This document shows, one piece after another, positions 44,258 to 53,592 of a stretch of DNA of 64,000 nt; positions within the stretch are counted from its first letter, which is position 1; every line of letters begins with the position of its first letter. Below the pieces are notes generated by a model. The model made no database searches. It was not told the origin of the DNA and was given only the letters and a program-made list of their open reading frames with translations. Location of the stretch: positions 37,546-101,545 of the forward strand of contig NZ_QAJM01000005.1 of the NCBI RefSeq assembly GCF_003852405.1. The letters run 5' to 3'. The position numbers and the translations under genes are program-made. The DNA is from Pseudomonas sp. KBW05. Its GTDB lineage: Bacteria; Pseudomonadota; Gammaproteobacteria; Pseudomonadales; Pseudomonadaceae.

Positions 44258-45439
44258 ATGCAAGACGTCGTGATTGTTGCTGCCACCCGCACCGCCGTGG
44301 GCAGCTTCCAGGGTTCGCTGGCGAATATTCCGGCACCGGAACTGGGCGCCGCCGTGATCCGTCGCCTGCTGGAGCAGACCGGCCTCGACCCGGCCCTGGT
44401 CGATGAAGTGATCCTCGGCCAGGTCCTCACCGCCGGCTCCGGCCAGAACCCGGCGCGCCAGGCCTCGATCCTCGCCGGCCTGCCCCACGCGGTGCCGAGC
44501 CTGACCCTCAACAAAGTCTGCGGCTCCGGCCTCAAGGCCCTGCACCTGGGCGCCCAGGCCATTCGCTGCGGCGATGCCGAGGTGATTATCGCCGGTGGCA
44601 TGGAGAACATGAGCCTGGCCCCGTACGTATTGCCCGCCGCGCGCACCGGCCTGCGCATGGGCCATGCCAAGATGATCGACAGCATGATCACCGACGGCCT
44701 GTGGGATGCGTTCAACGACTACCACATGGGCATCACCGCCGAGAACCTGGTGGACAAGTACGGCATCAGCCGTGAGGCCCAGGATGCGTTCGCCGCTGCT
44801 TCTCAGCAAAAAGCCGCGGCAGCGATCGAAGCCGGACGCTTTGCCGACGAAATCACACCGATCCTGATCCCCCAGCGCAAAGGCGACCCGGTGGCCTTCG
44901 CCGTGGACGAACAGCCCCGCGCCGGTACTACCGCCGAGTCCCTGGGCAAGCTCAAGCCGGCGTTCAAGAAAGACGGCAGCGTCACCGCCGGCAACGCCTC
45001 CAGCCTCAATGACGGCGCCGCCGCAGTGCTCCTGATGAGCGCCGACAAGGCCAAGGCCCTCGGCCTGCCGGTGCTGGCGCGCATCGCCAGCTACGCCAAC
45101 GCTGGCGTCGACCCGGCGATCATGGGCATCGGCCCGGTTTCGGCCACCCGTCGCTGCCTGGACAAAGCCGGTTGGAGCCTGGGCGACCTGGACCTGATCG
45201 AAGCCAACGAAGCCTTCGCCGCGCAAGCACTGGCGGTGGGCAAAGAGCTGGAATGGGATGCGGACAAGGTCAACGTCAACGGCGGCGCCATTGCCATTGG
45301 CCACCCGATTGGCGCCTCAGGCTGCCGCGTGCTGGTGACCCTGCTGCATGAAATGATCAAGCGTGATGCCAAGAAAGGCCTGGCGACGCTGTGCATCGGT
45401 GGCGGTCAGGGTGTGGCCCTGGCTCTCGAACGTAGCTGA
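44258..45439 (+). CDS. atoB: Acetyl-CoA C-acetyltransferase (thiolase)
   Basis: Biosynthetic/degradative thiolase of 393 residues. Active-site elements are all present: [14 protein letters not shown] (nucleophilic Cys about residue 88), [29 protein letters not shown] (His) and [13 protein letters not shown] (second Cys). It splits acetoacetyl-CoA made by the preceding CoA-transferase into two acetyl-CoA. I chose the ATG at 44258 with GAGGA eight bases upstream; the longer frame starts at 44243 inside the dhcB stop region. A terminator follows. Confidence 0.95.
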   Translation: MQDVVIVAATRTAVGSFQGSLANIPAPELGAAVIRRLLEQTGLDPALVDEVILGQVLTAGSGQNPARQASILAGLPHAVPSLTLNKVCGSGLKALHLGAQAIRCGDAEVIIAGGMENMSLAPYVLPAARTGLRMGHAKMIDSMITDGLWDAFNDYHMGITAENLVDKYGISREAQDAFAAASQQKAAAAIEAGRFADEITPILIPQRKGDPVAFAVDEQPRAGTTAESLGKLKPAFKKDGSVTAGNASSLNDGAAAVLLMSADKAKALGLPVLARIASYANAGVDPAIMGIGPVSATRRCLDKAGWSLGDLDLIEANEAFAAQALAVGKELEWDADKVNVNGGAIAIGHPIGASGCRVLVTLLHEMIKRDAKKGLATLCIGGGQGVALALERS

Positions 45440-45456
45440 TTGGCAAGAGCACTATT

Positions 45457-45494
45457 GAAAAGGCCTGGTTCCACGAAAACCGGGCCTTTTCTTT
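45457..45494 (+). terminator. Intrinsic terminator of the dhcAB-atoB operon
   Basis: GAAAAGGCCTGGTT pairs with AACCGGGCCTTTTC (one T-G wobble) around a 7-base loop, followed by TTTTCTTT. Confidence 0.88.
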
Positions 45495-45525
45495 ACCCGC
45501 TCTATCTGAATGAACACAGTCCAAC

Positions 45526-45646
45526 TGTGGGAGCTGGCTTGTGTGGGAGCGGGCTTGCTCGCGAAGACGGAGTGTCAGTTAAAAATCAAGTGACTGACAC
45601 TCCGCTTTCGCGAGCAAGCCCGCTCCCACACAAGCCCGCTCCCACA
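45526..45646. repeat. REPIN, family A
   Basis: Inverted pair of TGTGGGAGCGGGCTTGCTCG units, flanked by a truncated copy on each side, between the atoB terminator and the convergent thioesterase gene. Confidence 0.9.
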
Positions 45647-45654
45647 TTTGATCT

Positions 45655-46071
45655 CTATCGTTCATCAGAGCGAGGCACCGCAAACACCGCATTCGCCCGC
45701 ACCACCACCTTCTCTCCCACTTGCACGCTCACCGTGGCAAACGCCATCTGCCGCCCGCGCTTGTGATGCTCCAACTTCACCACCATCCACTCCCCCACCT
45801 GCACCGCGCCCAGGTAGTCCAAGGTCATGCTCGCGGTAATCAACGGCAGCGGCGGCTGGCTGGAAAAGGCCATCGCATACCCCATGCCCACATCCGCCAA
45901 GGTCGCCAACACCCCGCCATGCACGGTACCGCGCCCGTTCGCATGACGATTGTCGGCACGCAGGCCGATCTCCAGTTGCAAGCCTTCACCCCGGCAGTAC
46001 GCCGGGCCCAACAAGTCGAGCAGCGGGCTGCTGCGGGGCAGTGAAACAAAACCTTCGGGGACAGCGATCAT
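45655..46071 (-). CDS. PaaI-family hotdog thioesterase
   Basis: Hotdog-fold protein of 138 residues, probably an acyl-CoA thioesterase. The signature NGRGTVHGGVLATLADVGMGYAM (run split; G-x-VHGG followed by D at the helix) is typical of the PaaI group, and the core strand TASMTLDYLGAVQVGEWM follows. I chose the ATG at 46071 (MIAVPEGFVSL). The frame is open up to 46143. The CoA ester used is unknown; proximity to the CoA-transferase operon is suggestive but the gene is on the other strand. Confidence 0.88.
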   Translation of the reverse strand: MIAVPEGFVSLPRSSPLLDLLGPAYCRGEGLQLEIGLRADNRHANGRGTVHGGVLATLADVGMGYAMAFSSQPPLPLITASMTLDYLGAVQVGEWMVVKLEHHKRGRQMAFATVSVQVGEKVVVRANAVFAVPRSDER

Positions 46072-46230
46072 GGCGGGTTCTTCCTTGGAGTCAGGCCTGA
46101 GGTGTACTCCAGCCCGTTTGCGCCAGCCATCACCATCAGCCACGCAAATCCTGCACGATGCTTTGCGTTAATCCGCCAGACCCGCTTTAATCGCCGTCCA
46201 AAATTTCCCCGCACTTCCCAAGGAACCGCA

Positions 46231-47082
46231 ATGCGCCATCTGGACGGCAAAGCCACACCGCTTATTTTGATCTTGCTCGCAGGCCTGACCCTCGCCGGTT
46301 GCTCGCCAAAGGATCACTCCCGCGCACGGGCGATCAACGGCGAACAAAGCCAGGCTGGCGCGCAATTGGCCTATGAGCACGAACTGACCCTGGCCCTGCC
46401 CGGCGCCCTGCTCGCACCCCGTATGCAGGCCACGCGCGAGGCCTGTGAAACGGCACGCTTTGGCGCCTGCAACATCCTCGGCATCACCGAAGACGGCAAC
46501 GGTGGCGAGATCATCCTGCGCATCGCGCCCACCGGTGTGGAGCCGATGGTCGCCATGGCCACGGAAGGCGGCACACTGGGCCAACGCATCACCACCGCCG
46601 AAGACCTGGCCGACGCCGTCGCCGATGTGCGTCGCCGCCAGGATCGTCTGCAAGCCCAGCAACAGCGTCTCGATGAGTTGGCCAAGCGCAAGGACATCAC
46701 CGTCAGCGACTTGATCGCCTTGAGCAAAGAGCAAGCCACCATCGAAAACGAATTGCAGGAACTGGCGCAGGTCTCTGCCAACCAGCAACGCCGTCTCGAC
46801 ACCAACCGCGTGACCCTGAACTTCCGCTCTTCCGACGGCGCGAACCAACCATCGCGTTTCAGCCGCATGTTCAGCAACCTCGGCGACAACCTGGTGAACG
46901 GCACCGCCGACGCCCTGGAACGCGCAAGCTACGTGCTGCCGTTTGTGATCCTGGCGTTCCCGGTGGTGTGGTTGTGGGTGTGGCTGTGGCGCCGGTTTAT
47001 TGTGGCGAGGGAGCTTGCTCCCGCTGGGCTGCGAAGCGGCCCCAAAAAAGTAGAACGCGGTGATTCAGACGTTAGCCAGTGA
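46231..47082 (+). CDS. DUF4349 lipoprotein with a REP-encoded C-terminal tail
   Basis: Predicted lipoprotein of 283 residues: lipobox LTLAGC after a short signal peptide, then a DUF4349 domain (LAYEHELTLALPGALLAPRM at the start), a coiled coil around 145-210 (VRRRQDRLQAQQQRLDELAK and QATIENELQELAQVSANQQR), and a membrane helix near the end (YVLPFVILAFPVVWLWVWLW). AAGGA precedes the ATG at 46231. The last 26 codons (VARELAPAGLRSGPKK... to the TGA) come from a REP element that begins at 47001. So the natural C-terminus was probably just after WRRFI and the present tail is a by-product of repeat insertion. Confidence 0.85.
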   Translation: MRHLDGKATPLILILLAGLTLAGCSPKDHSRARAINGEQSQAGAQLAYEHELTLALPGALLAPRMQATREACETARFGACNILGITEDGNGGEIILRIAPTGVEPMVAMATEGGTLGQRITTAEDLADAVADVRRRQDRLQAQQQRLDELAKRKDITVSDLIALSKEQATIENELQELAQVSANQQRRLDTNRVTLNFRSSDGANQPSRFSRMFSNLGDNLVNGTADALERASYVLPFVILAFPVVWLWVWLWRRFIVARELAPAGLRSGPKKVERGDSDVSQ

Positions 47083-47133
47083 CGAACCTTGGGGCTGCTG
47101 CGCAGCCCAGCGGGAGCAAGCTCCCTCGCCACA
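47001..47133. repeat. REPIN, family B, overlapping the DUF4349 gene
   Basis: Inverted pair TGTGGCGAGGGAGCTTGCTC ... GAGCAAGCTCCCTCGCCACA. Its left 80 bases are translated as the end of the DUF4349 protein; its right end abuts the stop of the DUF1615 gene (47135). Confidence 0.9.
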
Positions 47134-47134
47134 G

Positions 47135-48220
47135 TCAGCGCCTCATGCAGCGCTGATAACGCTCATCCACGCGCTTGGCAAACCACGCCGTGGTCAGGTT
47201 GCGGGTGATCTTCGGGCTCTTGAGCACGATGCCCGGCAGGATCGCCCGTGGCATCGGCTTGCCGGCCGCGGTGTCCGCCAGCGCAAACACGCGTTTGTAG
47301 AGGGTGGTGTCTTCAAAGTCCAACTGCTCGCCCTGCTCCAACTGGCTGCGGATGCTCGGGTTGCGCATGTCCAGCTTCGCGCCCAGTGAGCGCACCGCCA
47401 GCTCGGTGGTACCGGGTAGCAACGAGCCGTAGCGAATCAAATCCCCATCCAGCGCCAGCTCGGTGCCAGAGACACGGCTGACCGCCGCCTGGAATGCCGC
47501 GTTACGGCTGGCGTACCAGCCTGCGTTGAAGTCGGCGAAGCGATACAGCGGTTGATCGTAGCTCACCGGGTAACCGAGCAAGTGGGCGATGCCAAAGTAC
47601 ATGCCGCCACGGCGGGTGAAGACTTCGCGTCGGATCGTGCCGTCCACCGTGTAGGGATAACCCCGTGCCTGTTTCTGCGCGAAGTCGATGCTGACTTGCA
47701 TGGGACCGGCGGTGTGTACGGGGTTGAAACCGCCGAACAGGGTATTGCCCAGGGGCACCATGCTGATGAAATCATCGAAAATGCCGCTCAGGTCCTTCTC
47801 CGTGCGCGCGGCATTCAGGCGCTCGGCGTAAGACTTGCCGGTGGGTGAACGCAGTTGCAAGGTGGTGCGCACCACCACGGCTGGCACATACACCTTGGCG
47901 GCGCGGCGCAGCATTTCGTCCCTGGCGATCTTGCCCATATTCGGCACGGACGGATCTACCTGGTAGGTGGACTCCTGCTCAGTCACCGCCAGTACCGCGC
48001 AGATATTCTCGGTGCTTGGGTAGATCTTCTGGGTGTCAAAGGCCGTGTAGATGTCCTGGGCCCAGCCCTTGCGATCCGCCACGGTCGCCGGCAGCAGACG
48101 CACGATCTGCGCCTTCACCTCGGCTTCGTCGCGCTCCGGCTGCTGCGGGCCGCGCGCGGTGGAGCAACCGGCCAATACCAGTAACGGAGTGATGCACAGG
48201 ATCAAGCGGCGTAGGGGCAT
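47135..48220 (-). CDS. DUF1615 lipoprotein
   Basis: Lipoprotein of 361 residues with signal peptide and lipobox (LLVLAGC near residue 19). The body matches the DUF1615 family: VLAVTEQESTYQVDPSVPNM, NPVHTAGPMQVSIDFAQ, TRRGGMYFGIAHLLGYPVSY and FADFNAGWYASRNAAFQAAV. The E in TEQES and the overall helix content recall lysozyme-like transglycosylases, but this is only a resemblance. I chose the ATG at 48220 because it gives the signal peptide; the open frame extends 119 codons upstream. Confidence 0.88.
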   Translation of the reverse strand: MPLRRLILCITPLLVLAGCSTARGPQQPERDEAEVKAQIVRLLPATVADRKGWAQDIYTAFDTQKIYPSTENICAVLAVTEQESTYQVDPSVPNMGKIARDEMLRRAAKVYVPAVVVRTTLQLRSPTGKSYAERLNAARTEKDLSGIFDDFISMVPLGNTLFGGFNPVHTAGPMQVSIDFAQKQARGYPYTVDGTIRREVFTRRGGMYFGIAHLLGYPVSYDQPLYRFADFNAGWYASRNAAFQAAVSRVSGTELALDGDLIRYGSLLPGTTELAVRSLGAKLDMRNPSIRSQLEQGEQLDFEDTTLYKRVFALADTAAGKPMPRAILPGIVLKSPKITRNLTTAWFAKRVDERYQRCMRR

Positions 48221-48359
48221 GACACTTCCTTGAATAACGACGGACCGGGCATATCGACCGGCAAGTGTAACCAGGGTTCGCTGACCGGGTGCGCTCGCCA
48301 ACCCGCGTCTATCGTGACAGGATCTGACATCGACCATTCCTACACGGAGTTTGAATGCC

Positions 48360-48974
48360 ATGCTCAGCCTGAACTTTCTTGTCACTTGCCTGATTGTCGT
48401 ACTGATTCCCGGCACCGGGGTGATTTTTACCGTGTCCACCGGCCTCACCGCCGGCAAGCGCGCCAGCCTGTTCGCCGCGCTGGGATGCACGGCCGGGATC
48501 ATCCCGCACCTGCTGGCCTCGATTCTCGGCCTGTCCGCCCTGCTGCACACCAGTGCGTTGGCGTTCGACCTGCTCAAGTACGCTGGTGTCGCCTATCTGC
48601 TGTATGTGGCCTACGCCACCTGGCGTGATCGCTCGGCCTTTGCCGTCAGTGACACGCCCGTGGTCGCCAGTGCCCGCAGCCTGATGCTGCGCGGTCTGCT
48701 GATGAACATTCTCAACCCCAAGCTGACGATTTTCTTCCTGGCCTTCCTGCCTCAGTTCGTCGCGCCAGGCAGCACGGCGCCTACCGTGCAGATGCTGGTA
48801 TTGAGCGGCGTGTTCATGGCGATGACGTTTGCGGTGTTCGTGATGTATGGCCTGCTGGCCAATGTGTTTCGGCGTGCGGTGATCGAGTCACCACGGGTGC
48901 AGAACTGGCTGCGGCGCAGTTTTGCGGCGGCCTTTGCGGGGCTGGGGTTGAATCTGGCGTTTGCGCAGCGCTGA
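48360..48974 (+). CDS. LysE-family amino acid exporter
   Basis: Membrane protein of 204 residues with about six hydrophobic segments and the LysE/RhtB signature near the N-terminus (VLIPGTGVIFTVSTGLTAGKRASL, run split) and FDLLKYAGVAYLLYVAYATW. Exports small amino acids or related compounds. GGAG at 48346-48349 fits the ATG at 48360 (spacing 10), not the upstream in-frame TTG. Confidence 0.9.
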   Translation: MLSLNFLVTCLIVVLIPGTGVIFTVSTGLTAGKRASLFAALGCTAGIIPHLLASILGLSALLHTSALAFDLLKYAGVAYLLYVAYATWRDRSAFAVSDTPVVASARSLMLRGLLMNILNPKLTIFFLAFLPQFVAPGSTAPTVQMLVLSGVFMAMTFAVFVMYGLLANVFRRAVIESPRVQNWLRRSFAAAFAGLGLNLAFAQR

Positions 48975-48978
48975 TCTT

Positions 48979-48998
48979 GGTGGGAGCCAGCTCCCACA
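48979..48998. repeat. Truncated REP unit, family A
   Basis: GGTGGGAGCCAGCTCCCACA: short palindrome that occupies the gap between lysE-like gene and hemB. Confidence 0.6.
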
Positions 48999-49018
48999 CA
49001 AAACCAGCTGCTACATCT

Positions 49019-49993
49019 TTAGATCCCCGCCAGGGCCAGGTCCATCGCAAAGTAGGTGAAGATCAAATCCGCACCGGCGCGCTTGATCGAGCCGAGGGTT
49101 TCGCGCACGACGCGGTCCTCATCAATCGCTCCCGCCTGGGCGCCGAACTTGATCATCGCGTACTCACCGCTCACCTGGTACGCCGCCACCGGCAAGCGCG
49201 AGGCTTCGCGGATGTCGCGGATGATGTCGAGGTAGGCCCCGGCCGGCTTGACCATCAGCGCATCCGCGCCTTCCTGTTCATCCAGCAGCGATTCGCGCAC
49301 GGCTTCGCGGCGGTTCATCGGGTTCATCTGGTAGCTTTTGCGGTCGCCCTTGAGCGCGCTGCCGCCAGCCTCACGGAACGGACCGTACAGCGCCGAGGCG
49401 AATTTGGTGGAGTAGGCCATGATCGGGATGTGGGTGAAACCGGCATCATCCAGGGCGCGGCGGATCGCCTGGACCTGGCCGTCCATCGCCGCCGACGGTG
49501 CGATCACATCGGCGCCAGCGCGGGCAGCGGCCACGGCTTGCTTGCCGAGGTTGACCAGGGTCGCGTCGTTATCGACGTGGGCGCCGTGCATCACGCCGCA
49601 GTGGCCGTGGTCGGTGTATTCGCAGAAGCACGTGTCGGACATCACGATCATGTCCGGCACGGCGTCCTTGATGATCGAGGACATGCGCGAAACCAGGCCA
49701 CGTTCCTTCCAGGTGTCGCTGCCGCTGGCGTCCAGGTGGTGGGACACGCCAAAGGTCATCACCGACTTGATGCCGGCGCGGGCGTAACGTTCGATCTCGG
49801 CGGCCAGTTTCTTCTCCGGGATACGCTGCACGCCCGGCATGCTGGTAATCGGCACGAAGTCGTCGATTTCTTCTTCGACAAAAATCGGCAGTACCAGATC
49901 GTTGAGGGTGAACTCGGTTTCCTGGAACAAGCCACGCAACTCCGGGGAGCGGCGCAGGCGGCGTGGGCGGGCTTGGGGGAACTGGCTGGTCAT
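49019..49993 (-). CDS. hemB: Delta-aminolevulinic acid dehydratase, cysteine-ligand (zinc) type
   Basis: Porphobilinogen synthase of 324 residues; joins two 5-aminolevulinate molecules in tetrapyrrole synthesis. The Schiff-base lysines are K197 ([14 protein letters not shown]) and K249 ([12 protein letters not shown]). The metal site reads [14 protein letters not shown], with C122, C124 and C132, the three-cysteine zinc site of the E. coli enzyme. The well-studied P. aeruginosa enzyme has aspartate-rich residues there and is magnesium-dependent. So this may be a second, zinc-type paralogue or a clade-specific variant. Start at 49993 ([15 protein letters not shown]). Confidence 0.94.
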   Translation of the reverse strand: MTSQFPQARPRRLRRSPELRGLFQETEFTLNDLVLPIFVEEEIDDFVPITSMPGVQRIPEKKLAAEIERYARAGIKSVMTFGVSHHLDASGSDTWKERGLVSRMSSIIKDAVPDMIVMSDTCFCEYTDHGHCGVMHGAHVDNDATLVNLGKQAVAAARAGADVIAPSAAMDGQVQAIRRALDDAGFTHIPIMAYSTKFASALYGPFREAGGSALKGDRKSYQMNPMNRREAVRESLLDEQEGADALMVKPAGAYLDIIRDIREASRLPVAAYQVSGEYAMIKFGAQAGAIDEDRVVRETLGSIKRAGADLIFTYFAMDLALAGI

Positions 49994-50108
49994 GGCGGTC
50001 CTGAAATGGGGTGAAGGCTTTGGGGCGAAAGCTTATGCCCACCGGCATAGGCAACACAAACGCCGAGGGCCCAACAGTGTATTGCGAGGCCCGCAACAAT
50101 TCATTGAT

Positions 50109-50951
50109 CTAGAGCTGTAGACGCCCGTCAATGCACACCGCGACCGCACCGCCCACCCAGATGTCATCGCCCTGGCGCTCAATACGAATGCGCCCCGCAC
50201 GCCCCATCGCCGTGCCCTGGCTGACCACATAGCGCTCAGGCGCCAAGCCTTCGCCCAGCAGCCATTGGGCGATACCGGCATTCAAGCTGCCGGTGGCCGG
50301 GTCTTCCGGGGCGCCATCTCCGGCGATAAAGCCGCGTACTTCAAACTGCGTATCCACCGCGTCGCGCGCGGGGTCGCAGGGGGCGATCACGCCAACAGCC
50401 AGGCCGAGCAACTGCGCATAGTCCGGCTGTAAATTCAGAACCTGATCACGATCGGCCAACATCAGCGCCAGCCACCCAGCGCCATTGTCGACCCATTGGC
50501 TGCGCACAACGTCTTCGGCGCGCAAGCCCAACCCTTGGCACACACGCTCCAGCACCGGCGCCTCCACTGAACCGGCGCGCAGTAAAGGCGGCGCAATAAA
50601 CGCCAGTTCATCGCCCTGGCGGCGCACGCGTACCAGGCCGATTTCGCACTCCTGGATGATGTCCTCGCCCTTAGGCACACCGCCTGCTTGCAGCCATGCA
50701 TGGCATGAGCCCAACGTCGGGTGCCCGGCGAACGGCAGTTCCTGCACGGTGGTGAAAATTCGCACCCGGTAGTCAGCACGGGGATCACGGGGCGTCAGCA
50801 AAAACGTGGTTTCACTGAGATTGGTCCAGTTGGCGAAATCGGCCATCTGCTGGTCCGTCAGGCTGTCAGCGCCCAACACCACCGCCAGGGGGTTGCCCTT
50901 GAGCGCGACGCTGCTGAAGACATCCAGTTGTTTGAAATCAAAGGTCGGCAT
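50109..50951 (-). CDS. PhzF-family isomerase-like protein
   Basis: Protein of 280 residues of the PhzF/YddE fold (diaminopimelate-epimerase-like). Typical motifs: FKQLDVFSSVALKGNPLAVVL at the start, NLSETTFLL with the catalytic Glu, RIFTTVQELPFAGHPTLGSCH, and DPATGSLNAGIAQWLL near the end (runs split). No phenazine genes are nearby, so the substrate is unknown. It starts three bases after the stop of the glutathione transferase gene. Confidence 0.92.
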   Translation of the reverse strand: MPTFDFKQLDVFSSVALKGNPLAVVLGADSLTDQQMADFANWTNLSETTFLLTPRDPRADYRVRIFTTVQELPFAGHPTLGSCHAWLQAGGVPKGEDIIQECEIGLVRVRRQGDELAFIAPPLLRAGSVEAPVLERVCQGLGLRAEDVVRSQWVDNGAGWLALMLADRDQVLNLQPDYAQLLGLAVGVIAPCDPARDAVDTQFEVRGFIAGDGAPEDPATGSLNAGIAQWLLGEGLAPERYVVSQGTAMGRAGRIRIERQGDDIWVGGAVAVCIDGRLQL

Positions 50952-50954
50952 GGG

Positions 50955-51653
50955 TCAGCTCGGAATATTCAGGCCACGGATCACCGCCGGCCGGGCGACA
51001 AAGCCATCCAGCGCGCGCAGCACATTAGGGAAGTCGGCGATGCCCACCAGGTCGCCCGACTCGTAGAAGCCGATCAGGTTGCGAATCCATGGAAAGGTGG
51101 CGATGTCGGCAATGCTGTAGTCGTCGCCCATGATCCAGGTGCGGCCCAGCAGGCGTTTCTCCAGCACGCCCAGCAAGCGCCGGGATTCAGCGGCGTAGCG
51201 GTCGCGCGGGCGCTTGTCCTCGTAGTCCTTGCCAGCGAACTTGTTGAAGAAGCCCAACTGGCCAAACATCGGGCCGATACCGCCCATCTGGAACATCAGC
51301 CATTGAAGGGTTTCGTAACGCGTGGCCGGGTCTTCGGACAGCAACTGGCTGGTTTTCTCGGCGAGGTAGATCAGGATCGCGCCGGACTCGAATAGCGCCA
51401 GCGGCACACCGCCTGGGCCATCGGGATCGATGATCGCAGGGATCTTGTTGTTGGGGTTCAGGGACAGGAACTCGGGGGACAACTGGTCCTGCGTGTCGAA
51501 ACTGACCTTGTGCGCCTCGTAGGGCAGGCCCAGCTCTTCGAGCATGATCGAGACTTTTACCCCGTTGGGCGTGGGCAGCGAGTACAGTTGCAAGCGCTCG
51601 GGATGCTGCGCGGGCCATTTGCTATTAATCGGGAAGGCGGCGAGTGGGTTCAT
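50955..51653 (-). CDS. Glutathione S-transferase, Nu class (YfcG/YghU-like)
   Basis: Glutathione-dependent disulfide-bond reductase-like protein of 232 residues. The thioredoxin-like N-terminal domain has LYSLPTPNGVKVSIMLEELG, the Nu-class LNPNNKIPAIIDPDG and LFESGAILIYLAEKT; the helical C-terminal domain contains LQWLMFQMGGIGPMFGQLGF and YSIADIATFPWIRN. E. coli YfcG has the same motifs. I chose the ATG at 51653 (MNPLAAFPINSK). It is the first gene of a unit with the phzF-like gene. Confidence 0.92.
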   Translation of the reverse strand: MNPLAAFPINSKWPAQHPERLQLYSLPTPNGVKVSIMLEELGLPYEAHKVSFDTQDQLSPEFLSLNPNNKIPAIIDPDGPGGVPLALFESGAILIYLAEKTSQLLSEDPATRYETLQWLMFQMGGIGPMFGQLGFFNKFAGKDYEDKRPRDRYAAESRRLLGVLEKRLLGRTWIMGDDYSIADIATFPWIRNLIGFYESGDLVGIADFPNVLRALDGFVARPAVIRGLNIPS

Positions 51654-51904
51654 CGGGAAATCCCCTGAGCAGAAAGGCCACATGATAGTCATCTGCCCGG
51701 TGTCCTGCATGGGTCATCAATGCGCAATATCCGCGGCTTATTATCCCGCGTGGGCGAACCAATATGCCCTTGGGCACTCTTAAGTGCGCTTTAACGGTGA
51801 ATGGAGGCACCTTGCTATAACGACAGGAAAACCGCAGGACGCCCTGAGCGTCACTGGGGCCGGGCGTGTCGGCCCTCACCCGATGCACTGAAGACTCTAG
51901 ACCA

Positions 51905-52606
51905 ATGACAACCAAGCCTCTGTGCCTTGCGCAACGCCTGAAACGCTATTCATACATCATGTTACCGCTGTTGCTGGTGGGCGGCGCCATCGGCCTGACC
52001 CTGGAGTCGCGCACCAGCCGTGCCGAACAGGCCGACGGCGTGCAAACCCTGGTATTCCTGCGCCACGGCGAAAAACCCGCCGGAGGCCTGGGCCAACTCA
52101 ATTGCCAGGGCCTGAACCGGGCGATGAACCTTGCCACGGTACTGCCGGAAAAATTCGGAAAGGCCAACTTTGTGTTCGCCGCCAACCCGACGCGTAATGT
52201 CGAGGAAGGTGAGTTCGATAATTCCTACAGCTACATTCGCCCATTGATGACCATCAGCCCCAGCGCCATCAAGCTCGGCCTGCCGGTGAACATCAAGTTT
52301 TCGGCGAACGACACCAGCGCCCTCGCCGACGAGTTGGTGGAGGACAAGTACCACAACTCCATCATCTACACCGCGTGGTCCCACGGTTATCTGCCGGAGT
52401 TGATCAACAAGGTGGCGAGTGAAGCGGTCGGCGAAAAGCACACCATCACCGACGACTGGTCCGGCAGCGACTACGACACCCTGTATGTGTTGACGCTGAC
52501 CTGGCACAACGGCAAGGCATCGCTGCTGAGCCGCAACTACAAGCAAGGTTTGAACAACGGCGAGGAGTCCTGCCCGGAGCCGACCCAGGTCAGCGCCGAA
52601 TCCTGA
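51905..52606 (+). CDS. Membrane-anchored histidine phosphatase family protein
   Basis: Protein of 233 residues with a hydrophobic N-terminal anchor (YIMLPLLLVGGAIGLTL) and, after the membrane, the phosphohistidine motif VFLRHGEKPAGG. The second conserved histidine is probably in YTAWSHGYLPELI. The rest is not close to phosphoglycerate mutases, so the substrate is unknown; the active site would face the periplasm. The upstream in-frame ATG at 51866 is less likely because the chosen ATG (51905) begins a normal signal-anchor (MTTKPLCLAQRLKRY). Confidence 0.8.
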   Translation: MTTKPLCLAQRLKRYSYIMLPLLLVGGAIGLTLESRTSRAEQADGVQTLVFLRHGEKPAGGLGQLNCQGLNRAMNLATVLPEKFGKANFVFAANPTRNVEEGEFDNSYSYIRPLMTISPSAIKLGLPVNIKFSANDTSALADELVEDKYHNSIIYTAWSHGYLPELINKVASEAVGEKHTITDDWSGSDYDTLYVLTLTWHNGKASLLSRNYKQGLNNGEESCPEPTQVSAES

Positions 52607-52616
52607 GAGGGTTGAT

Positions 52617-52720
52617 CGTTCCCACGCTCTGCGTGGGAACGCATCCTGTGACGCTCTGCGTCACCCCTAAATCTACAGTAGGACGCGCAGCGTCCGGTGC
52701 GGCATTCCCACGCGGTAACG
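52617..52720. repeat. Third REP-like family (CGTTCCCACGCTCTGCGTGGGAACG type)
   Basis: A cluster of palindromes: a 25-bp one at 52617-52641 (CGTTCCCACG ... CGTGGGAACG), GTGACGCTCTGCGTCAC at 52648-52664 and GGACGCGCAGCGTCC at 52681-52695. A half copy (GCAGAGCGTGGGAACGATCA) recurs at 57621-57640, on the far side of the AAA-protease operon. Confidence 0.8.
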
Positions 52721-52981
52721 GATGGGTTTTGGTGGTGAGTGGAGATCAATGTTTATTGGGTGGAGTGGGCGTGGGTGAGCGTTGGTAGTGCGCTGAAATG
52801 CACCTGTTGGTTCCAGAATTGGTCCCATTGGGTGGGGTTTTGGCCTATGCCGAAACTGCATAATCCCTTCTGCGGCGTTCTGCCGAATGAACACCAAATC
52901 GAACAAGCGAGTGCACGGCTGATCATCTGAGGATTCGCCTGGCGAAACTGTCTACTCTGTCTTCAGAGCGAGGGTTTAGCC

Positions 52982-53592
52982 ATGTGCGGAAGACTTTCAC
53001 AATATCGCGGGATTCACGACTTTGTAGCAGCGTTGAGTATGCCCAATGCCTTGGTGAACTCGGTGGGTGAACAGCCATCGAGCGGTTCAACGTGGCACCT
53101 ACGACACAAGTGGCACTGCTGCATGTGCAGGACAACATACTGCACGCCGACTCAGTGCGCTGGGGCTGGCGACCGCGCTGGGCGAAGAAGGTGGCTCACG
53201 GACCCTTCTTCCGGGCGATATGTCCGCACCGGGCAATCACGTCAATCGATAACTGGTTTGAGTGGGTAGATGAAGGTGGCCCGAAGAAACAGCCTTACTT
53301 AATTCGTCGGCGAGATGGCGCACCTTTTTTTTGCGCGGCTATTGGTCAGCTACCAGACTCGGATGAAGGGACCATCGAACACGATGGTTTCGTGATAATC
53401 ACCGCCGATAGCGCGGGAGGCATGGTGCACATTCATGACCGAAGACCTGTGGTCTTTACGCCTGAGCTGGCCCAATAGTGGCTGGATATGGCCACGCCGA
53501 AAGGCCGTGCGGAGCAAATGGTGCTGCATCAGGGCGAACCGTCGGATGTCTTTGAGTGGTTCAGAGTCGGCACGGCCTTGGAAATTAAGTAA
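52982..53592 (+). pseudogene. Decayed SRAP (YedK/HMCES) family gene
   Basis: Remnant of an abasic-site-crosslinking SRAP protein. It starts MCGRLSQYRGIHDF with the essential Cys2, but loses one base near 53076, after which the reading shifts to IERFNVAPTTQVALLH. The region between VRWGWRPRWAK and KVAHGPFF lacks about a dozen residues normally found there, and an in-frame TAG follows PELAQ at 53476-53478, before the last 38 codons (WLDMATPKGR ... ALEIK). Recognisable domains include IDNWFEWVDEGGPKKQPYLI and VHIHDRRPVV. Three separate lesions make it a pseudogene. It borders the AAA-protease operon. Confidence 0.85.

Noticed and set aside
43688-45304. A 538-codon minus-strand frame opposite dhcB and atoB
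   Set aside because: Thiolase and CoA-transferase motifs on the plus strand are intact; the shadow protein is of low complexity.
45526-45646. CRISPR-like look of repeated units
   Set aside because: Units are inverted pairs without regular spacers or cas genes; they are REPINs.
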